Assembly (NCBI GenBank): GCA_033782935.1
Contig: JAWQEG010004826.1
Location: 5,001-69,000 of the forward strand
Length of the DNA stretch: 64,000 nucleotides
Direction of reading: 5' to 3'
Origin: Petrolisthes cinctipes
Lineage: Eukaryota; Arthropoda; Malacostraca; Decapoda; Porcellanidae
Shown here: piece after piece, positions 1 to 12,700 of the stretch
Layout: each line of letters starts with the position of its first letter
Numbering within the stretch: position 1 is the first letter of the stretch
Notes under the pieces: model-generated
Database searches by the model: none
What the model was told of the DNA's origin: nothing
What the model saw: the letters and a program-made list of their open reading frames with translations, nothing else
Program-made: the position numbers and the translations under genes

Positions 1-44
1 AATGAATGAGTTATTTGTTGTATTAATTGCAGCTGTAATCATAG

Positions 45-226
45 GTACAGCCACAATCAAATATCCACCGACACTTTCCTTCCATCGTAGTAAATATCTT
101 GGTAATAAAGAACATTTTGAGGGGGTTGAGTTGATGTAAGGTGTTGTATGAATATAGTTTGATATGATACTGATTTATTTACATGATGGAAGGAAGGTGT
201 CGGCGGTTATTTGATTGTGGCTGTAC
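45..226. mobile_element. MITE, family with CCACAATCAAATA terminal inverted repeats
   Basis: Starts GTACAGCCACAATCAAATA and ends TATTTGATTGTGGCTGTAC, inverted copies; inner TTCCTTCCATC / GATGGAAGGAA also pair. Two relatives lie at 54041 and 57064. No coding capacity. Confidence 0.8.
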
Positions 227-310
227 AGTTTGGTAACTTGGCTAAATGTATAGTAATGAGGGATTTCTGTGTTTATATGCAAATTTGGAACTGCTATGGC
301 TTTTTGTACG

Positions 311-521
311 TGTAATACCACTTATTGTCTCTCTCATATATGTGTAATACCACTTATTGACTCTCCTGTACATATAATACCACTTATTAACTCTGCTGTA
401 CATATAATACCACTTACTGACTCTCCTTTACATATAACACCACTTACTGACTCTCCTTTACATATAACACCACTTACTGACTCTCCTTTACATGTAATAC
501 CACTTACTGACTCTCCTGCTA
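311..521. repeat. 30-bp tandem repeat, about 7 copies, upstream of exon 1
   Basis: Unit like TAATACCACTTACTGACTCT plus CCTTTACATA. It ends about 30 bp before the exon 1 acceptor. It produces an artefactual open frame. Confidence 0.85.
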
Positions 522-551
522 ACCTTCCTCCACATCTGCTACTCCTTCCAG

Positions 552-722
552 ATCGTGGTGTCTCTGCTCAACAACCGACCGTCAGCCAACAGTTTCTTCA
601 GTTCATCGGTGCTTCAGGAGTTCACCAGGGCCACCAACGTCCGTCTCCGCCTCCTCAGGACCAAGACTCTCCTCGGTCACCTCATGTCTGTAGAGCGAAG
701 GGACCCCACAGTCACCAGAAGG
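552..722 (+). CDS. LanA: Laminin alpha exon 1 of window: LN domain C-terminal part
   Basis: Acceptor ..ccttccag at 551, 57 codons, phase 0 out. Contains the LN hallmark residues [26 protein letters not shown] and DPTVTRR. Earlier LN exons are outside the window. The true donor GTACGT at 723 is followed by four more tandem copies of the exon end plus donor. Confidence 0.94.
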
Positions 723-3700
723 GTACGTCATAAACAGTCACAGTCACCAGAAGGGTACGTCATAAACAGTCACAGTCACCAGAAGGGTACGTCATAAACA
801 GTCACAGTCACCAGAAGGGTATGTCATAAACAGTCACAGTCACCAGAAGGGTACGTCATAAACAGTCACAGTCACATCTGGGTTTACTGTTCCTCATCTC
901 TCTCCAATACTTACCTGGCTCATGTGATAAAGGAGAACAGTTGTTGACTTGGATAGGTTTATACCAGTATTGACAGGATAACACAAGAGACCAACATTGG
1001 ATAATAGTCATTGATCAGCTGCACCAGAGAGCTCTTTGGATATAGGATTGTGAATAATGAAAAATGCTTCATCTTTCCACATGTTTTCATATACTGTAGC
1101 CTACACATGTCTGAAGCTCCCTACCTCTAGGAAGAAGAGGAATGGAGTCTAATGAGGGTTTTTGTTTACAAGATGTTATATTTTTCTTTTCCAGTACTTC
1201 TATTCCATCAAAGACATCAGCATCGGGGGTCGGTGTGTGTGTAATGGCCACGCTGACGTCTGTGACATTGTTGATCCCAGTGATGAGTACAAACTACATT
1301 GTCGGTGTCAACACAGAACTTGTGGCGCCCAGTGTGAGACGTGCTGCCCGGGATTTATTCAGAAGAAGTGGAGACCAGCCGGATACCAAGACTTCTTTGA
1401 TTGTGAACGTGAGTGTGTGACAACAAACTCTCATTACAAACATACAGTACAGATATAAAGAGTACTGTAATATTGATTTTTTATTAATATATATTTCTAT
1501 CTTTCCAGCATGTAACTGTCACGGCCACACCCAGGAATGTGTATTTGATGATGAGGTGAATGAAAAGAGACTCTCCATTGATATACATGGTAACTATGAA
1601 GGAGGAGGTCGATGCCTTAACTGTCAACACAACACCCAAGGCATTAACTGTGATAAATGTATACCCGGCTACTACCGACCCTTTGACAAGTACCTCAATG
1701 ATACCGATGTTTGTCAACCCTGTAACTGTAACTATTATTACTCCACTGGTAATTGTGAGGACGGTACTGGTCAGTGTGAGTGTACACCTGCATTCCTCCC
1801 ACCCAACTGTGATGCTTGTAGTGAAGGTTACTATGACTACCCAGACTGTAAACCCTGTGACTGTCATCGGGAAGGTACTGTGGATGCCATCTGTGAGGTT
1901 GGAGGAGGACAATGCCCATGTAAGGACAACTATCAAGGCATCAACTGTGATCAATGTGCCCCCAACTACTACAATTTCCCTGAGTGTCTTCCATGTAACT
2001 GCAGTGACCTTGGCTCTCAGAACACCACCTCCTGTGACCCAATGACTGGACAGTGTCATTGTGAGAGTCAGTTTGGTGGACGAACCTGTGATGAGTGTGA
2101 CGATGGCTACTATGACTACCCAACTTGCATGTGTAAGTTACTTTGAATAGTTAACGTCACACCAAATAGTAGAGTAAAATTTGGATATAAAACACAAAGC
2201 ATGTTTAATCAATGCCATGTAATGTTAAAACTTATAGATTATTATTATTTTTTGCTTTAAATGCAATAAAAAATGAACATTTGGTCAAATGTGTACAATA
2301 TATTTCCTGAATGATGTTACCATACAGTATCTGTTGAAATCCATAGTTAAATGTGTATTTTATTTAGTTTATCCAACACCAACACAATGATGTTCTGTAT
2401 AATTATATTAAATTTTACATTATATTCACTCTTCAGTCTGCAACTGTGACAATCAGGGAACCGTTGAAGAGATCTGTAACAAGGAGACTGGTGAGTGCCT
2501 ATGTGCTCTTGGGTTTGGTGGTGAGAGGTGTGACAGTAATGCACCAGGTTTCTGGAGTTATCCTTATGTAAGGAGTTGTGACTGTCATGAGAGAGGGTCG
2601 TCCAACTCCATCTGTGATGCTGGTGGTCTGTGTGCCTGCCTACCTGGGTTCTCTGGAAGGGCGTGTGACAAGTGTAGCCCCGGTTACTATGACTTCCCCA
2701 ACTGTGCCCCATGTGACTGTGACAGCTCTGGCAATATTGGCATCTCCTGCAATGATGACGGCCTCTGCAAGTGCAAGGACAGCTATGATGGGGCCAAGTG
2801 CAACATGTGTCGTGAAGGGTTTTATAACTTCCCTCTCTGTGAAGGTTAGTTGGCACCATCTTCTTTATAAGTCTTCACATTCTTCAGTGTTTGATTCCTG
2901 ATTTTCTTCTTCCTTATTGTCACACTCTTATCTTGCCTTACATTGTCTTTCCTCTACTTTGTCTCAGTGGATTCCCTTTGATTATTATTAGCTTCTTGTC
3001 ATATAATATTGTAATTATACCAGTTATAAAAGTACAAATTAGATTTATACTTTAGTTTTGTATTACATTTGTAACTACCTGTATTGTATATCTGTATTGG
3101 TAAGAACTTTCGGCACAAAAAGTTTTTAGAGGAATAAGATGAAACAGTGCCAAATTTTTATGTAATGTTTGATTTGTTGCTCCCAGAATGCTGCTACTGA
3201 ACTGGATAAGTTATATAGTGGTGGGTTGTATCAGTCATTATGAACACATCAATTTACAGAATCCATATAAACTTGAAGATCATCTGTACATAAAAGTTCT
3301 CATTAGTATGACCCATGTGAGTCACCTGGGCTTGAATATGTTACTGAATATATTACCTTTGTGTTGCAGAGTGTAATTGTAACCCAGCAGGTGTACCTGT
3401 AACCTTTGGTGGATGTGGTGATGCACCTGTGGGTGAGTTGTGTCAGTGTAAGGAACTTGTTACTGGTCGCATCTGTGACCGCTGCCGTCCATTGTTCTGG
3501 AACCTGAGGCCTGAGAACCGTCTGGGATGTGAAGACTGTGGTTGTTACCTTCCTGGAACTGTTGGAGGTTTGGCCACTTGTCACACCAACTCTGGTCAGT
3601 GTCAGTGTAAGCCGGCCGTCACTTCACGTACTTGTAACCGTTGCCGTGATGGAACCTTTAACCTGCAGGAGAATAACCTCTTTGGATGTTCAGACTGTGG

Positions 3701-6700
3701 TTGTAACTCTGGTGGTTCAGTGGACAATGTATGTGATAAGGAAACAGGTCAGTGTCGTTGTCGTCCACGTGTAGCTGGACTACAATGTGACCAACCTCTA
3801 CAACTTCATTACTTCCCAACATTGTACCAACTCAAATATGAGGCTGAGGATGGACACACTCCTTATAACTCTCCCGTCAGGTTTGTTAGCACTCTACATT
3901 AGGCTGTTTGTTTTAATACGAGAAGTTACATGTGTTGCGCTGCAGAAATGACCATTCAACCCTTCTCAATGGCTCACTGGTAATATGTATTTGGAGTTCT
4001 TTCATTTCAAACTGTTTATATCAGTCATAATATTTGCCTGTGTCATATTGCAGATTCATTATATCAGTTTTAAAGCCTTTTTCATACTGAAGTATCATAA
4101 GCCATTGTATAGAAGAGTCATGTGTGAGTGATCAGTATGTTTACATATATGTTTTTAATGGCAAATATAAATTTATGTATGTGAAAACAAATCACCATCC
4201 ATCTGTAACTCTGTGTGTTTTCACTCCTCAATGCTCTAGATTTGGCTATGATGAAGAGGTTTTCCCTGGATACTCGTGGCGTGGCTATGCCGTGTTCTCA
4301 GACATCCAGAGGGAGATCATCCAGGAGGTGTACATAGAAAAACCATCCGCATACCGTATGATTGTCAGTTACCACAACCCAGCAACCAAGACCATCGTTG
4401 GTAGGATTAGAATCACACCGGAAGACCCTGCATCTACTGAACAGGTAACATTATGCTCACCTCTATTGTCTCATTGTTCATTAAAGTAGACATTGTTTGG
4501 ATATAACTGTGTTGGTCTACTGAACAGGTAACATTATGCTCACCTCTATTGTCTTATTGTTCATTAAAGTAGACATTGTTTGGACATAACTGTGTTGGTC
4601 TTTGATACCTTTACAGTGAAGATGATAATATACACTTTATTGTTTACCGTTTTTCTTAAGGAAGTTGTGGAAGCCTACTCTGGTTATTATTGTTTCTTTT
4701 GGAAATTAAGTTGTCCTGAAGTTGTCATTTTATTCCGAGAGTAAGAAATGTTTATCACTAATTGCAGTATAAGGATATTTATGTGCTGAGAAGTATATAG
4801 TATTTTTAGGAAGTAGAGAGAGTGATTAATGCTCATCACTAATTATGAGAGTAATTAATGCTCATCACTAATTATGAGAGAGTAATTAATGCTCATCACT
4901 AAATATGAGAGAGTAATTAATGCTCATCACTAATTATGAGAGAGTAATTAATGCTCATCACTAATTATGAGAGAGTAATTAATGCTCATCACTAATTATG
5001 AGAGAGTAATTAACACTCATCACTAATTATGAGAGTAATTAATGCTCATCACTAATTATGAGAGTAATTAGTGCTCATCACTAATTATGAGAGAGTAATT
5101 AGTGCTCATCACTAATTATGAGAGAGTAATTAATGCTCATCACAAATTATGAGAGAGTAATTAATGCTCATCACTAATTATCAGAAGGTCATGTGGTGAG
5201 TCAGAAGTGTATAATTTTTTCAGGAAGTAGAGGTTCACTTGACGCCGACAACATCCCCTCGTCTTATGACCGTTGAGGCCGTCCCTGGCAACTTCCCTCA
5301 ACCTCTGGTCATGGATCCCGGCCGCTGGTCTGTGTCCTTCGAGAACAATCAGAACTTTTTCTTGGTATGTAAAGCAATCACAATCATATTTTCATACAGT
5401 ACATATAAATATTAAAGTGTTCAGATCATTTTTCTTGGTATGTAAAGCAATCACAATCATATTTTCATACAGTACATATAAATATTAAAGTGTTCAGATC
5501 ATTTTCCTGGTATAAGTAGCAGTCAGAAATTTTGCCTCATTCTGCAAACATAAAATAAAGAATTTAAAACTTGCTTTATACAGTAGGGCCTCAGTATAAC
5601 TCTTGACATATTTCACAAATCTCTGTTTAACACCGACCCAAAAGATTATTTAGTCTATATGGTAAAAGGACGACAGAAGGCCGGGAATATATTCGTGGAA
5701 ATGATACGAAGGACAAAACAAAAAGATGGATTGAAATATTGATGATTATTAAGGGGTAGTATACTGTTGGTAAATCTGGAGTGACTGATTCCTCCAAACT
5801 ATTCCAAGCAACATGCTGCCATTAGTTTTGTTAATTTGGTCCTGTTTCCTGGCATACTTAGGAGTAATCAAGGCACTTTAATGTACCATAAGTATATTAC
5901 CCCCTTAGAAGAACAACAAAAGGATAACCCCAGTATTCATACCCCCAGGATTACTTTGTGTTGCTACCCCTGGCGTACTATGAAGGCAGCATCCTGACTC
6001 GCAACACCTCCATCCCTTGCCTGGCCGAGGGGAATTCAGACCTCTGCCTCCACTACGCTTATCCTGACGTCTTCCAGTACGACTACATCTATGGGTCTGC
6101 CGGCTACCGCAGCTTCGGGGAGGAACGACAACAGGTGGAGCTCTATCTTGACTACGAGGTGAGTCCCTTTTATGTCTCATGAATCTCTCTTTGTTCATGC
6201 TTAATTGTGGGTGGACATGTGGGGTAAAAATGAGGTTCTATGTGTGGGTTGTGTTGCCTGGGAACATACAGGATTGCGATTAAGGGGAAAGTCTTTTGTT
6301 AGTGAATTGAAAGGTCTCTGATTCCTCTAAACTATGCCACAAAACAAATCCCCTATTACAGTACCATTAAAAGGGTATCTGTTTTCTGGCATAGTTAAGA
6401 GAAATCAGTAGCCTTCTAATTTACCTGCAGGAGAATCTACCCTTAATTCCAAGTTGTTGAAGTCTCCATATAGGAATTTTAGAGTTTCAATCAGGAAAAT
6501 ATGACGTTAAACAGAAAGATGAAGATTATGATATCCAGGAATGTACTCAGACTGTATATAATATGGTATTGTATATAGAAATCTCTTTTATATTGGCTGT
6601 TGAGCTTATAACCTTACCTTGTTTTCCTTAAGGGAGTATATGTAATGTTAGTGGTGGTAAATCTGGAGCAACTGATTCCTCCAAACTATTCCAAGCAACA

Positions 6701-9700
6701 ATAGGATACCATTATATTTATTCATTGGTGCTGTGTCCTGACATACTTTGGAGGAATTATGGTGCTCCAATATACCAAAAGTATACTGTATTATTACCTC
6801 CTTAATTATGGGGCTGCTCGGCCAGACAGCTTGAGGAACTTCAACAACAACCACCTCCTTAATTAAAGTGATCACCTTACACCTACCTTTTCCCCTTCAG
6901 GTGTTGAATCTCCTGGGTACTCAACCAATGGCTTACCTCAACCACAACCAACCAGTAGTACAATATGACCTGCGTCTGTCTCGTCCTGGCCGGTACGTGC
7001 TGCTCCTTAACTACTTCACCCCAGAGCCGACCACAACGACCAATGTTGTCCTTGAGACGTCAACAAGAAAGGGTCGAGAGAAGGGCCGAGCCATACTCTA
7101 TAACTGCCAGTACTCTACTGTATGTCGGCAAGTGGTGACGGATCTGAGAGGCAGAGTTGGCATCTTCCACTTTGACAGCAACTACATCAGTCTTGACATA
7201 CAGGTCTGGAGATGGATTGCTTCTTTATTATATATTATAGGCTCAAATTGCCTAAGTCTTAACTCCTTTATAAACTAAAATTAATGAGTACAATATTATG
7301 TATAATGGATAAAATATTTTCTAAGGCCAATACTGTATATATATAATTTTTGTATGTGACTGTTACATCCCAGACTTACAGTAGGTATGGAGATGATATA
7401 AGTAACCTGGGACACTGAAAATCCCCTCTAGGTACAGCCATGGGTGATAGTGCTGGACCAGGGTCCAAGGAGTGTTGGCACTGTTGGAGAAGAACTGAAC
7501 AGAGTTAGAAAAAGTGAGTCTTCTAAACCTCTCTCAACCATGAGAATGGTTTGGAAAATTCTCTTGTTCGAACTCTGTTCAGTTGCTCTCCAACACTTTT
7601 TGGACCCTGGTCCAGCACTATCAGCCATGGCTGTACATTACTGATTCCAACAATAGTTTGTGATCAGGTAGACACAGCTCAGGGAAAATGATGGAGAGAT
7701 TGAAGAACAGAGGAAAAGAAACTTGCAAATCTTGAAATAAATTTTTGACTTATTTCCAAACCTAATTGTCTCCCTTTAGTTTCCTTGTATTTACTCTACA
7801 TTACCGAACTAAATTGCATCCCTTTATTTGTGGATCTTCTTCATAGCTTTATTTGTTTACCATCTTCATACCAAATGTCATACAGTACATGGCTTGGTTC
7901 TAATTTTACGTAGTATTGAATTGAATTGTTTCTGTTATAATAGTTTCCTTCAACAGGGTGAGACCAACACCAACATCGCTATAGACTCGATCATTGCTGT
8001 GCCATACGACCAGTGGCACCAAGACCTCATACAACCCCAGGGAGTATGTACCAGAGAAAATGAAGAGTGTGTCCAAGCCTTCTACCTCACTCCACCAGAC
8101 ACCACCAAGGTAAGGCTCACCACACGAATTCTTACACTGACCACACGAATTCTTACACTGACCACACGAATCCTTACACTGACCACACGAATTCTTACAC
8201 TGACCACACGAATTCTTACACTGACCACACGAATTCTTACACTGACCACAGGAATTCTTACACTGACCACAGGAATTCTTACACTGACCACACGAATTCT
8301 TACACTAATCACAGGAATTCTTACACTGACCACAGGAATTCTTACACTGACCACACGAATTCTTACACTAATCACAGGAATTCTTACACTGACCACAGGA
8401 ATTCTTACACTGACCACAGGAATTCTTACACTGACCACACGAATTCTTACACTGACCACAGGAATTCTTACACTGACCACAGGAATTCTTACACTGACCA
8501 CACGAATTCTTACACTAATCACAGGAATTCTTACACTGACCACAGGAATTCTTACACTGACCACAGGAATTCTTACTCAGGCTATATGGAAAGAGAGGAC
8601 ATTCATTATTCCGAGAGTACTACAATGAATGGTCTACCAAGTGACTCGGTGATTAGCATAACAACAAAACTAATATTAATGTTGTTGTATTTCAAGTTAC
8701 ATAGTCTGACATTTTCTATATGTTGTAAAGCCTCGAGAACAACAGTGTGTGTACCAATTCTTGTGGCCAATAGTACAGTTCTGCATCATGGCTTAATTAA
8801 GGGGAGATTCTTTTGTTGGTGAATTGGAACGTTTCTGATGATTTTGAAATCATGTCGTGTAATATCCTCCTTCACTTCGTCCCATACCAGGTTGAGTTTG
8901 AGTCCAACATTGAGGGTAAGATGGCAGGAGAGGGGCCGCCAGGAGTATCCAACACAACAGTCCTGGTGTACCTCAACCACTCTGACCCAATGGTGGATGT
9001 GACTGGCAAACTCAGGAAGGCTGGACAGTATGTGTTTGTTGTACACTATTTCCAGCCACACTACCCAGGTGAGTCTGTGGTGAGGTGCTGTCAACACTTT
9101 ATATACTTTTTACATAAATTATTACAGTACGGTATTATACATTGGTTTTATTCAGACATACTCCTGGACAAGCTGGTGATAAGAGTGAGTAAGTACAGTA
9201 CAATTTTTTAAAGTTGCAGGGTTTTAGTTCTGGTATCTATCTCTGATGAGACATTCTCCAGAATGTCAGCCAGGCAAGCCCAACTCCCCACCATGGTGCC
9301 CAGCCATGGCAGTAACCCCCCAGTAAACAGTTTTAAACTCTCGGGCCTGGGTGAGGCTCGATCTGCCAACCTCACGGATGCGAGGCAGGCGCTTTACCAC
9401 TGTACTAGCCAGGGGCTAATATGGATCACAGTCATGACTACAGTTGTATTGAATGTTACAAGTGATTGTTGTATAGATAAATAAAGGAGTGAATGGAATA
9501 TCAGAGAAAATTGTGAGTGAACTACATTAGGTGTTTGCTGTATAAATCTTTAATATAAATATCTGTTAGTGTTAATATTCAAAGTTGTTTTAAATCAGTA
9601 TGATGAGTGTATGACTTAGGCAGTTTAAGGCTTTTGACTGTAATGAAAATTGATTGCTTTAGCTTACAGATGAAACTTCCAACAGGCATTTCAAAGATGA

Positions 9701-12700
9701 TACAGTTTCCTTAAGGTGGATAATTTCTCTTCATTCACATCACTAGTACTTGTGAAAACAGTACACAACTTATGGAGGAACACAACTATATACTGTATAG
9801 GACTACACTTGTTATTTTTTCAGTTGATCCAGAATTATAGATGTAACACTTGCAACACTTACCTAGTACTGTACTGTTCACCAAGTGAGCTTGTCCCATT
9901 TAACTCACTGTGATCTTGCAGGCTACCCATGAAAAACATTAAAAACAAAATGACTTAAACATCATACTACATTGATTATATTTACAAAGAATATAGCCAG
10001 AGAGATCAAAGTGAGTGAGATTGGACAATGTCACTTACTTCACAGTTTTGTGTTGGTGCCACACCTGCCATGCTGGATTATCTGGTGAAAATACACAGTA
10101 GTGTGAGTTTACTACAATATATTGTAAATGAATACAAGTTTCCATAATGCAGTAAAACATGTGAAGGAGAATTGTATTTTAGTGAAGGCTTGTAGTACTG
10201 TACCTTCTTAGATATAACTTGGAGTGTAAATTTGTCAACAGAAAATGAAGTGTACGTGAAGGTGTCTAGCACCAGGGAGAAAGGTTAGCTTTATTGGCTT
10301 GTGCTTGCTGAATGGTGCCTGTCTTTCTTCAGGGGTATTTATATCTACAGTAGTGAACAAAATTGAACAAGCTTTGTGAAAAAATGTGAGCAAGTTATAG
10401 GACAGTACTGTACTTCAAACAGTACAGTACTGTACTGTAAAACAAAGCCAAAGTCATAAGTATGTAATCCAGTTGTAGTGCTTTTCCATTGTGTGTTTAT
10501 TCATTGTAGCAAACCACAGGATCAAAATGAGAATTAAATACAACCATTAACTGCCACCTGGAGTTACAGTATATACAGTATCTTAAACTCACATTTATAC
10601 AACCCAAGCTTGTTCAGGTGTATCTTGGGTTCAAATAAGAACTAATATTGTCTTTATAATAACATGATATAGTTGGTAGTACTCTTTGTATCCTATTGAT
10701 ATTGGATTTAATTCATTAGTAGTTTAACATCAGTTGGTAATATAACCGGTATTCAGATGGTATTGTGTGTTGATTGGATTTGTTCATATTCATTTGCTTT
10801 TGTTAAGCCTATTTAATTACCTGTCATATACCCGGTACTTTAATTTTCATAATTATCATCATAATCATCATCACTCTTTGTCCAGGAATATGACTCATAG
10901 ATAAACAAACCCCTTTGATTACAATGGCACATCATAATATTATATATCCTGTCCTTTCACTTCAGTCTTTGATAACTGTATAGGTGTTTGAATCCCGAAT
11001 AATGAACTTCAGTTTTCAAACAACTGCATTTATATTGAAGAATCTTGTTTCATTTCATACTAAGGAGGAATCAGAAGTCAGTTCAGTAGTTTACAGTTTA
11101 TCAACAATGTCTGATACCTGTGAAGTCCTTTGGTAATCTTGTTGGGGTTGGTACATTTGTTGACCATAGAATCCTGCCCCCCTTAGTTAAAGCCTGATAT
11201 CTGGAGCAGGCGGTTTCTTGATGACAGCCCACACAAAGCCTCCCTAGGTTAGAGATGTGTGTGTGTGTGGCCTCGTAATGGTTTGAGTGGGCTGTCGTCC
11301 AGAAATTGCCTGCTTCAGATCTTGGGTTTTGACTCAGGGTGGCTAGATTCTGTGGTCAGTGAGTGTACCTTTGACTATTGACATTATCTCTTTCTTAAAT
11401 GTATAATATTTGTGTAGTCGTAGCTTTGTTTAAACCTTGTGTTGTGTCATGATTTGTTTATTGTAGTAACAGTATATAGTATCTTATACTGTATAATAGA
11501 ATTTATACATTTTCTGATAAGATTATAGTACCAATTACTGTACAGTACTGTACTCTGTATGGCCTGACATTTGTTTTTTGCAATTTTGTATTGTAATGTA
11601 CGTACATCCTGTAGTAGATAGTTTGTAGTTTTGTTGTAATATATAGTTAGTTATATATGTATAATGTATATATTGATATACAGTACTTTGCTTTGTGTTC
11701 ATAAAAGTTAACCCCTTCACTGGGCTTCAGTATTAAGTACAATTTAAAAAGTTATTGATAATTGTGGAACATATCCTGTTTACCCCAAGCAAAATAATCT
11801 TATTTGTTTTCTCTGACCAACAGAGTTTGATGTGAATGTATTGATCCAGAATGGTCAATTCTATGAGGCAAGTTTACCTGTCCAACATTGTCCCAGCGTG
11901 TCAGGTTGTCGTGCACTCCTCCAACAAGACGATGGACAGTTTGTGTTTGACATTCAGGAAAACTTTGTCCTCTCTCTTAAGGTGGGTTTTGTGTGATAGC
12001 ACTAAAGGAAAAGTTGTTCTCTCGTTTAAGATACATTTTGTGTTTGACAGTCTGAAAAACTTTGTTCTCTCACTTAAGATTGCTTTTTATTTAGAATTCA
12101 GGTAATCTTTGTTCTCTCACTGAAGTTAGTTGTTGGTGTTTGTGTACAATATATTGTTATTAGTCAGTTTCTAATTTTTGGTTAACAGTGACAGTAGGAA
12201 AAGCTATACTTGTTCATAGACTGACAAGGATAAAATGAGTAAACTATGCTTGTTTTATTTGTGAATAGACTGACGAAGACAAATTGTCTTTGTTCATAGA
12301 ATGATGAGAGAAAGAGAAATATATCATATTCCAATATTTACCACAGGAGCCAAACCATAAGAGCCTGTGGGTGGACTATGTGTTAGTGGTGCCAGCTGTT
12401 CACTACACCACTGAGGTCCTACATGAACTTCCTCTGGATCGCACTGCTCGCTTCATTAGTCTCTGTGGCCAAGACAACTTCAATCTTAACGTCAGTGACA
12501 CAGGTTAGATCTTGTAAAACTTTTCTGGTCCAGTCTTGTACTATTACTCAGTGTAGGTCTATTTCACAGTAAATAATGTCCCTTAGTCTACCCTTGCCTT
12601 GCATTCTATTTACTGTACTGTACTTTATCTGTACTTGAAGCCCCTCACTCCATAGAAGAAGAAGAAGTACAATGTATATTTTACTGATAATGTTGTGTTG

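Noticed and set aside
1484..2059. 191-codon minus-strand frame opposite exon 3
   Set aside because: Shadow of the cysteine-rich LE exon, whose codon pattern avoids stops on the complement.
3188..3376. 62-codon open frame before exon 5
   Set aside because: No splice-consistent borders; lies in the intron and runs off-frame into exon 5.
7828..8822. Repetitive open frames (ILTLTTR.. and NSYTDH..) on both strands
   Set aside because: The 21-bp minisatellite has no stop in several frames; only 7957-8109 is real exon.
9355..9415. tRNA-Ala-like gene on the minus strand
   Set aside because: A/B boxes degenerate, no closed cloverleaf; SINE-like.
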